Assembly (NCBI GenBank): GCA_935421135.1
Contig: OW285194.1
Coordinates: 15,647,376 to 15,711,375, forward strand
DNA length: 64,000 nt
Reading direction: 5' to 3'
Origin: Bugulina stolonifera
Taxonomy: Eukaryota > Bryozoa > Gymnolaemata > Cheilostomatida > Bugulidae
Of this stretch, positions 1 through 12,200 are shown one piece after another (the first letter of the stretch is position 1; the number at the start of each line of letters is the position of its first letter). The translations under genes were made by a program, and so were the position numbers. The notes below the pieces were generated by a model. That model worked only from the letters and a program-made list of their open reading frames with translations, was not told where the DNA came from and did no database searches.

Positions 1-1449
1 ATTGTACATGTATATAAATAATACAGTGTATGGTCAAGTAGTATTGATCAACTGACATGAGGTTGTTAGTGAATGTTTGATCAGTCATTGATATCAGCTA
101 GTACTTATTTATTCAACATGTTCCAGTAAAAGGCTCTCCTATCAATACTATGTACAGGTATGTGAGTTTGGACTGATATACAAGCAGGTAAAAGTAACAC
201 CATTATTGTCAGGTAGCATTAGCTCCACTTTATACACACTAAGGTTGGTTGTTGGTGTACCACAACCTTCCCTGTGACAGTACAACTACTTTGCTAAGTG
301 GTAAAGGGGCTAATACACAGAAGAATATAACAGTTCTGGAGCTTGACAGTTAGAGGTATGTCATATACATGTACATAACACAGGTCACAGCTGTGAGCTA
401 ATGATGTGTGAACATGCTGCAGGGAATAGCAGAGCACACGTGTATTATAGTTCCATTGCAATGGTAGAGATATACATTATATACACGTACATACTTTATA
501 ATATTATCATACACTACATGAATGCTGTATAGTTGATACAACTTTCCTGTAAAGTATTTTTATGCCTTCTCAACGTTGTCTCTAAAAGCTGATATTGTGG
601 ATGTAAAGATATCGGTAGGTTTGTAACCTGATATACAAAAACAGATACCATACAAACTGGTCTTATATACACATGTATGGTAGTATAAGCTATAAATATA
701 GTTTGTGTTTTGTGTACTTACATGTACCTACCTGATAGTTGGAATTCCTCTGCTAAATAAGCTCATACCTCCTGTAACTCTCCTACTGTATATAACCAAA
801 TAGAGGCTAGAAGTCCATTTTCAGTCCAGCATGTTCACAATACCCTTTCAGAGGAAATACCTCGAATATAGAGGAGTTACTGTTTTGTTATCACCTTAAT
901 TTTTAACAGTGTGTTAAATAAATAGGCTCTAATAACCCCCTGGTCTGCCAATCAAAACAAATGTTTTATTCTCCATAAACAATTGATTAAACTTCAAATA
1001 GCAAAAGCCGATTAGAATTTGCTCAAGTTAGAACTTTGGCAATTTAATACAATAAATTATTGATTTGATTAGGTATATCAGTGAAGGTAGATTCAGACTG
1101 ATCGTTACTATCAATTACAGCGGTGTGTCCAGTCTGGCAGCTAAAATATTGTCATAAGTGACAACTGAACAGCAGGTAGGTAGCTACTAATAGTAAGTGG
1201 GTGACCACTAATAGCAGATGGGTGACAACTGACAGTAGGTCGGTGACAACAGACAGCAGATGGGTGGCAGCTAATAACTGGTAGATGAGAATTGACAGCA
1301 GATGGGTGACAACTGACAGTAGGTGGTAACTAACCAGGTAGATTAATAACTACTATAACTAATTTTACTCTAGCAGAAATAATCTGAAGGTAAACAACTC
1401 AACTGGCGTGGAGAAAGGATCCTTACTGAAGTAGAGTCAAAGGGCCAAC
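1..1449. other. gene-free stretch with a degenerate tandem repeat
   Basis: I see no coding exon here. Between about 1180 and 1335 a degenerate repeat of roughly 24 bp recurs (variants of GGGTGACAACTGACAGTAGG). The rest is AT-rich and unremarkable. The last 60 bp probably include the 5' UTR and promoter of the small gene that starts at 1450. Confidence 0.5.
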
Positions 1450-1913
1450 ATGTCTTCTGCAACTATAAGGTCATCTGTAAGACCAAAGAGTAGCAAACAG
1501 CCATGGGGAACAATTCTAAAACCAAGCTTTGGACTAGGATACCAGAAGATGACCCATTATGAGGTGGAGCAGAGTGTGAACAGACTGTATGTGATGAAGA
1601 AGTACAGAGAGAGGGAGTACCAGCGGCACCAGGGGAGACCACTCACATCTGCTCAGATAGAGGGCATGGTAAGGTCTACATGCATCCATATATAGCTGGT
1701 ATATACAACATCAGCCAATGAGAATACAATCACCAAACACAACACTCCATATTTTAGTAGTGATATGTAGAAGTTGCCCTCTCCTTGTTACAGGTCTTGA
1801 GGCTAACAGAACAAGGTGGAGAGAAAGCTCCAGATACCAACAGAACTCAGCAAAATTCAATTTATAGAGAAATGGGTCCAGTTAACTCTTATGCATGGAA
1901 GGGGTATAACTAA
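1450..1913 (+). CDS. small two-exon protein of unknown function (112 aa)
   Basis: Exons 1450-1668 and 1794-1913 join in phase 0. The donor is ATG|GTAAGG and the acceptor is TTGTTACAG|GTC. The protein is basic and Tyr-rich: an N-terminal Ser/Arg/Lys tail, a central helix-prone stretch containing YVMKKYREREYQRHQGR, then exon 2 ending MGPVNSYAWKGYN before TAA. There is no signal peptide or membrane segment. Size, charge and the aromatic C-terminus recall small axonemal or microtubule-associated proteins, but I do not recognise a family, so that is only an impression. The intron's polypyrimidine tract is supplied by one copy of the dispersed AAGTTGCCCTCTCC motif described in the findings. The gene stands alone, about 1.3 kb from the tail end of the papilin-like gene. 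The first ATG of the open frame is taken as the start. Confidence 0.62.
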
Positions 1914-3265
1914 ATGAATTCTACCAGCCAATCACAATAGAGATATTATTTATAGCAGTATGTAATCAGTCGAAATAGACAACAACATGCAGTCATTTGC
2001 TTAAAAAAAGACATTTATTTTGTATATACATGTAGAGTATGACATAAATTACACAATATGTTGTGAATATTTGTCTGTCTGCACAACTGAAAAGTTTATG
2101 AATTAAGTCGGAGTGTACGATACATTCCACACTGATCGAAGCTACCAATTAGAATATTAGCATGTATCTACATATTATGTACATGTACATGTACAACATT
2201 ACTAGCAGTGTTTTTTAGTTCCCAGCCTGAATATTTGCTCAGTCAAATCTTATACTGCATACAATTGCGTTTCATTTCTTTTTCCAAAATTATTTCACTT
2301 TAATTATGCACATTTTCGAACAACCATCACAGAATGTGTCACATGCAGTCAGTCTATTGTATACAGAGAGATTGTGTAAAGAAACTATATTTTTAGAGAT
2401 ACAAATAATAAATGTGTACACTTTATACATGTACATTGTAATATACATACATGTACTTGTTATTATTAAGCTGTGTTATTATTACTGTTACAACAATAAA
2501 TATATTTATAAACAGTACAATATATTTATAAACAGTACAATATACAGACATGTATAATTATAGTATAGATTTGCTCTAAAAATAATAACTTCATTGGTAA
2601 GCATCACCAAGAGAAGAGTTGGCTATTCATTCATGTTCTTACAGTCAATGTCTTTGCTATTCGTTCATGCTCTTACAGTCAATGTCTTTGCTATGAAAAC
2701 CGATCTGCCTAAATAGCCACCTTTTGGTATAACTTTCAGAGAAGGCACATTATAGGCAGATAATATGACAAGTCTGTGATATGACAGGCAGGTAATATGG
2801 CCGGTCTGTGATATGACAGAACTATAGCCAGTAAACTACTGAAACTAATTGAGGTTTGAATCTAACCCGATAATAATATAATTATAACACAACAAAAATA
2901 TATCTTATATAATATAAACACCAACTTGGTATAAATATAATAATATCATAAGATGGTAAGATAATTTTGGGCTATAAATAACTAGAATTGTTACCCTACA
3001 TGCATGATATATATCACTAAGAGTTCTGTCATAAATCACCCTGTGTATACATTTATACTTACACCACCAAATACATACTTTGTACATGTAAATACATGTA
3101 CTTGATAACATACAGCATAACTCAAACTATAACAGTGATGGTACTATCATCTACATGTACATTGTATATGAATATTAGTATACTAACAGGGGCACACAGC
3201 TGTTCCATACAACATGAAAGCACAGAGTTAAGACAACTCCAAATGGATAATTATATGGATGTCGT
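1914..3265. other. intergenic, AT-rich; short local duplications only
   Basis: No exon can be supported. There is a short direct duplication at 2505-2545 (TATTTATAAACAGTACAATA) and a roughly 35-bp duplication at 2622-2695 (TCTTACAGTCAATGTCTTTG, twice). The 3' UTR of the papilin-like gene on the minus strand must lie just below 3266; I could not identify a clear AATAAA. Confidence 0.5.
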
Positions 3266-6200
3266 TTAGTTGGATCCGAATGCCGGGGTAGTAGTGGTGG
3301 TTGTGGCTAACTTACCTGCCTTGAGACAGGACTTACAGCAGTAGATCTTATAGACAGGGTGGGTACAGTAGCCGTACTGTACAATGAGTGCACAGTTAGC
3401 CAACTCTGGTCTTTCTCCACATGGCTTTGGTGCAGGCGGCAGGGTGACTGCAACATATAGAAATATAGTACTCAATCTGCATAAAGTGTACTGTTTCGGT
3501 GTTTGACACCTCATCAGTGCAGCTCTGAGATATACCTAGGAGCACACCTTGGCAATACTGTATATTTTCCAGCAAAGCGAATTTAAAAGGTGTGAAATTC
3601 ACTGAACCAGAGTACAATAATAATTACTACTACAATAATAGTTGTATAACTACTGCTACTGCTACTACTAGTATTACTACTGACTCTAACTGACCTCTGC
3701 GATCCACTCTAATGCTTGTGCTGGCGCTGACTGTTTCTATGCCATTACTAGCTGTACAAGTGTAGTATCCAGAGTCAGATTCCACTAAGTCACTGACAGT
3801 CAGGGCGTGACCTAGATAAAAAGATGGAACTAGGTCAGTTTACATGCAAGTATATTGTATATAAAGTATTAAGCAATTAAGGCTACAGCGTTAGACACCT
3901 GCTAACAAAACGCTCGATCAAAATGCTCTCGTGTGTTTCCGCCTTTAAACAGTTGGACATACATGACCTGTAAAGCAAGCTAGATCAGCAGGAACACAGT
4001 AAATAAACACATAGTAATCATAGTAAAGGTGCAAACACACGGGAGCGTTTTGGGGCGAATTTGACGCTCGCGAATCGCCAGAGTGCCAACGCTCTCAAAA
4101 CGCTCAAGCTCAGCCTGCCAAAGTATTGAGACGATTCGCTCGGCGCTGATTGGCTGGTAAACGGAGTTAGTAAACATAAACACGTGGACTATCGCGGAGT
4201 GAATACATACCGGCATGTCATTGGCTAATGGTTAAATCACCGTGCTCTTCGTTCGCCCCGTATGTTTATCAAGGGCATAGCGTTCGACGCTTGCTCAGAA
4301 AACGCTCGCCCCAAAACGCTCTCGTGTGTTTGCACCTTAATGTGTATAAGCATCGCTTAGACCGAGTTCAAGGTCTTATTGTTGATTAGGACAGTACGGC
4401 CACAGTCTACACATGTGTACTAGTATAACTAACCAGCAACACGTCTGCTAGTAGTCCTCAGCTGTCTCCCATCTATAGTCCAAGAGACATTAGCAGCAGG
4501 TGACCCAGTAGTAAGGCAAATAAGACTCAGACTATCTCCTTCCTTGTATATCTTACTATGATCTGCTAGGCTAACCTGTAGAGGTTCTGTAACATTACAG
4601 AATAGAGGTTACTGTAACAACTACATGTATATACAACTCAGAGGTCAATATACAGTGGAGAGGTCAATGTAAGATAATTATAGAGATCAGTGAAACATGA
4701 TAATAGAGATGAGTGCTACATACACTCGCGGTGAATAGATGGTACATAAATTTAAACATATAGTACAGAATAGTGACAATAGTCTACCATATCTATGTAC
4801 TTAAAAAACTGACCTCTGAGGACGAGTTGAACTGTTCTCTCATCTGCAGTGAATCCATTGTCAGCCACACATCTATATGTGCCTGCTTCACTTTCAGAGA
4901 AGTCACGTATGACTAATGATGACTTGTCTACACTATGTATAGCTGTCGGGTTATTGTTGTACATCCAGGTTATTGTAGGAGGTGGCAGACCTTCTGTGTC
5001 ACACGCTAAGACATTCGTAGAGCCCGGAGAAGCATCTAGTACTGTGTCATTGTTCAGCACCCTAACTGGACCTATAAAATCAGTCGCTTATGGCCAGTAT
5101 TCTATACATGCAGGTAACTAATAAGTTACACTGTATATACTTTGAAAACAACTGTTTGAAAACTGCAAATCTGACACTGGATGTGATGTTAGAAACTAGT
5201 TGCAAACACTCCCATTTGCAAACAGTAACTTAAGATGTCTTCGCGACCTAAACTTCAGACCCAAGCCGTTTTACGAAAATATTTTCTGGCACACATCCGT
5301 CACAGGGTCGCGAACACACCGGCCTGGGCCAAAAGCAAAATCCTCATTTTCGCGCGGAGAAACCAGATGTGCCGATGAGCTAAGGATGGTTTCGTCCGGC
5401 CAAGCAAAATCCCAGGCCAATAGCCCTTCTGACCTGGGTCGGACAGCCACCTTGTGATTTTTATTTGCGACCCGGGCCCGTCCAAGAGGTCGCGAAGACA
5501 CCTTTACTCTACACTAACTAGCAGCTCGTATTCCATACTTGCTAGTGACTAACCCTCTATAGTACTTACTAGTGATTATTACTCTGTAGTACTTACTAGT
5601 GACTAATACTTTTGAGTAAAGGTAATCTGGTCGACCGATTCCATTATGAGCCTTGCAGATAAACTCTGCAGTGTCTGTAGAATCTACCTGGTAGATGTGA
5701 AGGTCACCGCTTACAGAGTTGTACATATATTTAGAGCTGTCAGTTTGAAGAGGCTTTCTACAAACCAATTAAATAAATAGAAATGCTTTACTTTCAAATC
5801 TAACTTTATATTTCGCTAATGATACGAAGGCTAAGAATCAACATTTGTACTCATGGAGAGGATAATCATACTGATGCACAAGTATAACCACAGTCTCAGT
5901 TCATATTCTATAGCTACCTAGGAGTTGAACCACCAGTAGAGCTAGTACTTAGTAGCTAGTAAAGGCTCAGCTACATGAGAGGCCGATTGTTCTTTTTTGG
6001 CCAACGGAGCGTCATTCTAGAGCCGTCTCTTCACCTATGCAAAGATCAACATGATGATCTGCTCAGTCTCCGGCATCACTCAGCGCTGTTGTTGTGATTG
6101 GCTAATATTAGACACAACGAATCCAATTACAAAATTTATTAGCAATCAGCTTTGGTTATTGGCTGGATGCTAATCAAGGTCACTGGTGGACTGGTGCATT

Positions 6201-9200
6201 GCCTATAGAGCCGTGCCAATGAACAATGAAACTCACAGCCTCTCGTGTACCCGAGCCTTACTAGTAGCTAGTAGCCAAGAGATAAGATAAACTCCATAAT
6301 GTACACCTTTTCTCTAACATGTGCAGACAAGTCTAATACCACCATGACACTTACCTTTGCTTGTACCAGATGTGAACAGGCCGAGGGTAGCCCCTGGACC
6401 TACATCTCAGGACTAAGGACTCACCAAGACCCACCCTATACTCCGTATCATCATGGTTAGTGATCCTCGGCTCTTCTTCTGCAAGCATTAGTTTTAAATG
6501 GTAACGCCGCACTTAGGATAGCTGCATTTCCTAGAGTATTTGGCACAACTTCATAACCAAGTACATGACTAAAACCTGCATAACATTTACAATAAAAAAG
6601 AGAATGTAATAAAGTATATAAGTGATTAAAATAGTGAATAAGCTCTGAGCTATTTACTGTATAACAATGAAGTAGAACAGACATTGTGCAGTCACACTAG
6701 TGGACATACCAAAGCCTCCGATAGTAGTGGTTGGTAAGGTTGTCTGTGGATGAGAACCTTGGCACTCTGCCATACAGGATTGTCTGCTGGAGAACCTGTT
6801 ACCATTGCCACCACAGCCCGAGTAATAAAACTGGTGACACACCTGCCTATCAGTGTCATAATACCAGTATATCTTATAGTCACCACATAATCCCAACTCT
6901 TTCTTCAGAGAGCACACATCTACAGTAGAAGGTCAGCAAACTTTGCCCAAAGATAAAAGTTTTCTTTAGTGTTTGAGCACAGAAAATGCAGGTTTATGGA
7001 AACAGTAGACAGTCCACTATCCCAGCAGTGCAGGATTTTTGTGACAAACCTCATGTTATTGTCCAATCAGTGACCAAACCACATGTTATTGTCCAATCAC
7101 TGGCCAAGAAGAAGGTAAACAGAAATTATAAACCAAAAATAATCTTATCAGGCGATTGATAAAATTTGCAAAGATTCGAAGGCGTCAGCTGAAAAGCAAA
7201 CCATATCAACATGTCAACAAGCCTTGTACAGCTTATAAATCAGAGAAAGATTCAGAGGAAGGCTGAGAAGAAGGCTGAGAGGAAGGCCGAGGAGGCGTAG
7301 GATGCATCTATTGTGAACACCCTCTTATGTGTGTATAATAATAGAGACATTTTCTCCCTTTCCCTACTTAAATGCTTCACTAAGAAGAATAAAAAAGGGG
7401 TTAATTTCCATTTAGTTATAAAACTAAACAGCGAATAACAAATTTATTATTCATGAAAACCGTGGCCAGTCTATCAGTTTATCCTCTTACTTCGTGATTT
7501 ATCTAAAAATATTATATCTACATGTACATGTATATAATATAAAATGGCATTTACACTGTATATGCTATACAATCACGCAATATGGATCTGTCAAGTGGCA
7601 AAGCTCTAGGCTGATAAACCAATCAGAGAAAAGTATTGCAGTTAGAAGTAACGAATCATACTCACCAACACTAGGGGTAGAAAGAGTAGATATTATAGCA
7701 GTTGGGGTAGTAGGCGTGATGCCCGCAGTTGTAGTGGTTCTATCCTGATTAACACAGGCTAACCTACAAGTTGCTCTATCATCAAATCTATTGTCGTTAC
7801 CACCACAGCCAGTATATATAAATCTACCACAGAACTGTCTGCTTTTATCATAGTACCACTTGATTTGTCTCTCCCTGCAGTTCCCACTCTCTTTCTCCAG
7901 GGTACACAGATCTGTATGTGTTAGATTGATTGATTGAGTGATTGATAAGGTACCAAGCTAGTTCTTAGAAATATAAGGTAAATAATGTGATGTATTTTTT
8001 AGCAAGGAATTTATTTTTTGAGCAGTCAATAGTCCCTGACCGGGGTTTGAACCCCAGTCAGGGAGTGGTATTTGCATGGATTTAAAACAAGTCTCTGACT
8101 GCTTAAAAATAAATTCCTTGCTAAAACATACAATGTACATCATTATATAGATCAAAACGTGGCCAAACCCCCTAAAAGCTAAATAATGTAGAATAATTGG
8201 TAGTCTGCTTTCCTAAAGTTTTCCTACAATTGATAAGATGGACTTGTGATAAGGAATTAGAAAAGTTATAAACAGGAATCTCTAAATGAGTGACTCTACC
8301 CTTACCAGTGTTGGGATTGTGAGTGGTGGCTATGGTTATGGTTGTAGTAGATAAAGTAGTAGTAGTAGGAATGGTAGGTGTGATGCCCGCAGTTGTAGTG
8401 GTTCTATCCTGATTAACACAGGCTAACCTACAAGTTGCTCTATCATCAAATCTATTGTCGTTACCACCACAGCCAGTATATATAAATCTACCACAGAACC
8501 GTCTGCTTTTATCATAGTACCACTTGATTTGTCTCTCCCTGCAGTTTCCACTCTCTTTCTCCAGGGTACACAGATCTGTATGTATAGTGAGAGAATGTAA
8601 AACTAACATATTATACAACATGAGTATAATACCTTCAAAAAGAATATACTGAGAGGGCAACTCTAAACTTAATATATTTTAGTGCATGATTAACTGAATA
8701 CAAAGTTTGAAACGGATTTCTTCTGGAAGTTGCCCCCTCTTACAGAGTTATGATGCAATAACACACTAGCCTTGCGTGATGGTACAAAACACACACTATG
8801 TTGTATACATACTCCTAGTGCAATGAAGTCAAGGCCATATCATATACTAATATCTATACGTACAGTGTGTACACTCACTAGCTATCGATACAGGAAGTGT
8901 ACTACGTCGCCATAGTAACACAATATTTGAGTAATGGAATGAACATTGTATACATGTATATTACATAGAAACACAACAGTACACAACTCCAGTGCAGCGA
9001 GGCATTCTACCTTCTACACAATCTCAACTTACTGGTGACTGCAAACTCATCAGAGAGGTCAACCGTGATTGGCCTCAAGTCTGTGGACAACATATTATTT
9101 GTGTAGCACAGATTGATACTAAATGTAGGATTAAACCTTGCTTGTTTCAAACCTCTATCATTAGTCAGAGTTCAAACACTAGAACAACCAACGTATACAT

Positions 9201-12200
9201 GTATACATGTATACATGTGTACATGTATACATGTATACATATATTACTTTAGTGTACGGAAAGGATATTGTAATACATATATGTACATATATTACCATTC
9301 TTATTTAGACTGTAATACTTTATAACACCAGCATACCTACCTTCAACCTGATTATCATCATCCGTATCTGCTGACCTACATCTCTCCTCACATTCTGATT
9401 GACTGACAAATCTGTAACACAAATTCACTGCAGAAGCAACATAGAGTGATAACATATATGCCATGCAGTAGTGCAATTACAACAACAATTAAATATGTTA
9501 ATCATGGCAATGTCATATCAGTAAATGAGCTACAAGAAAAAAAATACATTAGTCTGGGCTCCAAGGCCCTCAAAAGGATGTAGATAATAGAACTAAGTCT
9601 ATCGACACAAATGTACGTCTTACATTAGAGTAAATTGGATGAAAACTCCAGGACTACTTCTCACACCCAACAACTCACTGAGCCACTTACATTGTATGTG
9701 TATAGAGAGGTGAATAGTTCAACTAATGATACATCTACTCACCTGTTGCTGTTTCCACGGCAACCTCCGTAAACAAATCCCACACAGGATGCACTTTTAG
9801 GGTCATAGGCATATCGGTAGAAGTTGCCTTTACATGGTCCCGTCACAGTGGGCTGGGAACATATAGGTAGGTCTTCAGGAGTACTTGTTGCTATGGGAAC
9901 ATAGAGAGTATGAACAAATGATGAGATCAAAATGTAGGAATTACTTTACTTTTATGAATTAGTTCGAACAGTTCTGCAAGTATCTCCAGATAGCCTCAGT
10001 GACTCACAATACATAGCCTCAGTGACCTACTATACATAACATCAGTGGCTCACAATAATGTATATAGCCTCAGTACCAACCTGTCTCAAACAGTGAATCA
10101 CATGCTTTCACACATTCCTTCTCCGTCTCAAAGACGTTATGCATCTCACACCCTCCGTACCAGAACCTGGAGCACTTCCCTTTCTCACCGTCATAGTACC
10201 AGCGGACTACATGTGGACTGCAGACGCGTTCATTGATAGCCTCAGTGCAGATAGAGTTTCTCTCTACAAAACATGGGTGGTGTGTAAGGGCAGACTAGAT
10301 ATTGCGCTCTCAATCAATATTGGTTTCTGACATCACAATGCACGTAGTGCTAGCCTACCTTTCAATGTACTGGTGCAGCCTCTAAAATCATCTCCCTTAG
10401 CCTTAGCCTGACCATCAGGGCAGCAGCCATATTCGCTAATGTCACATGGCTTTGTGTCACCATGGCAACCTGTAAACAATAGCAAACTACTGCAGTACAT
10501 AATAAGCTAAATAGCTATTTACAGCAAAATATGTTCAAGTACAATACAATATATTATATTGTATCCTATCTGCTTGCATACATTCACAGGCGCACGAGAA
10601 CAATGTACTTTTCTACAGTGTAAACAGCCGACAGTGAACTACAATAATTACTACAATTTTGGATACAGTAGCAGCTCTTTACCAGAGCTGTAAGGTCCTG
10701 ATGCTGGAGTTGAGCCATCAGGACAGCAGCCCCATCTAGTGGACGAGCAGGATCCAAGGAGTCTATTCGATTCAGTTAATCCACTCCGTGACTCTCCAAC
10801 TGCCTCTAAAGTATAGCAGAACGTAATATGATTGACTACAGAGTATATCTACCATAACCACTAATTACATACGTGTACAAAGAGAGTCTACTTAGTGCAT
10901 AAGTTAACCCTTTCACTATGAGCAGAAGAGAGACATGTGACTTTTGAGAATCATATAACTGAGTGTTTACCATGTTAGGAGGCAGAGGTACTAGTTACTA
11001 ATACCTCTACTGTAACAACATCAGACTTGGGTAGTTTCACACTGATACCTAAGCCTAGACATAGCCTGTGGCATTAACGATATAGGTGAGGGGTTCATTA
11101 CTCCACCCTAGCTTTACCCACCTTCAGTTGAGTATCTGTAGCGAGACGATTCAGCACTCCACTGCCCTCCCACTGTCACAGCAGATACAGTGAAATAGAA
11201 CACACCTGGTCTAACTAGATCTGCTAACACCAGTCGCCTATTAGGAGTTGTAATCTGTCTCTCTTCAACTCTTCCTTCTGAGATGTCATTGGTTACTGAT
11301 CTAGAAATACAGAGTATGCTACATTAACCGTGATTGGATAATGAATAAAAATCAGACGACAAGCTGTTGATTGGATTACAAACTAACCCACTATTAATTA
11401 GCAACTCTGTTGGATAATAATTTATACACTGACTTGACAATATAGACGCTGACTGGGTAGTTCAACTTAGGATTTTCCCAAGTCAACACTAGAGTGACAG
11501 CTGAACCTCTGATCTCTTCCTCTGTTACCCTCAAGTTCACAGGAGCAGCCAGTACATCACTTTGTGTATTCGTCTCCTTGACAACAGAAGAGATACTAGA
11601 TGTTTCCAACACTGAGCTTTCCATGTCAGGTGTCAAAGTCACCTCTAGAGTAGTGGCATCATCTGTAGGTACTTCGGGATCTACTGAATCATCTGTGACA
11701 AAGGTAGCCGGTGCTCCAGGAGCAGCAGTGCCAGGTTCTGTAACAGTTAACAAGTGAGAACAGTTGATATATGAGATCAGTTGACATTTGTGATAAGTTG
11801 ACATTTGTGAACAGTTGACATGTGTGATAAGCTGACATATGAGAACAGTACATACCCAACACGATTAGATCTAACTGCGCGTTGGCGACAAGAGGAGAGA
11901 ACAACTCCTGCAGTTCGCAGACGTATGTGCCAGCTTGATGAGAGCGAATGTGTGTGATTGCTAGAACAGCTTTGGTGTCCTTAAGACTTGCCTACAATGA
12001 TGGTAAGTAGGCCCATGATATCACATGTACAAGTAGTATTACTATGACATCACATGTATAAGTAGTACTACACCACTACTATGACATCACATGTACAAGT
12101 AGCACTACCATGACATCACATGTACAAGTAGCACTACTATGACATCACATGTACAAGTAGCACTACTATGACATCACATGTACAAGTAGCACTACTATGA

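Noticed and set aside
8036..8062. GGGGTTTGAACCCC considered as part of a tRNA gene
   Set aside because: No acceptor, D or anticodon arms around it; it is the centre of a foldback repeat.
8992..9325. Two plus-strand ORFs near 9.0-9.3 kb
   Set aside because: They run through a microsatellite in an intron of the minus-strand papilin-like gene and show no domain.
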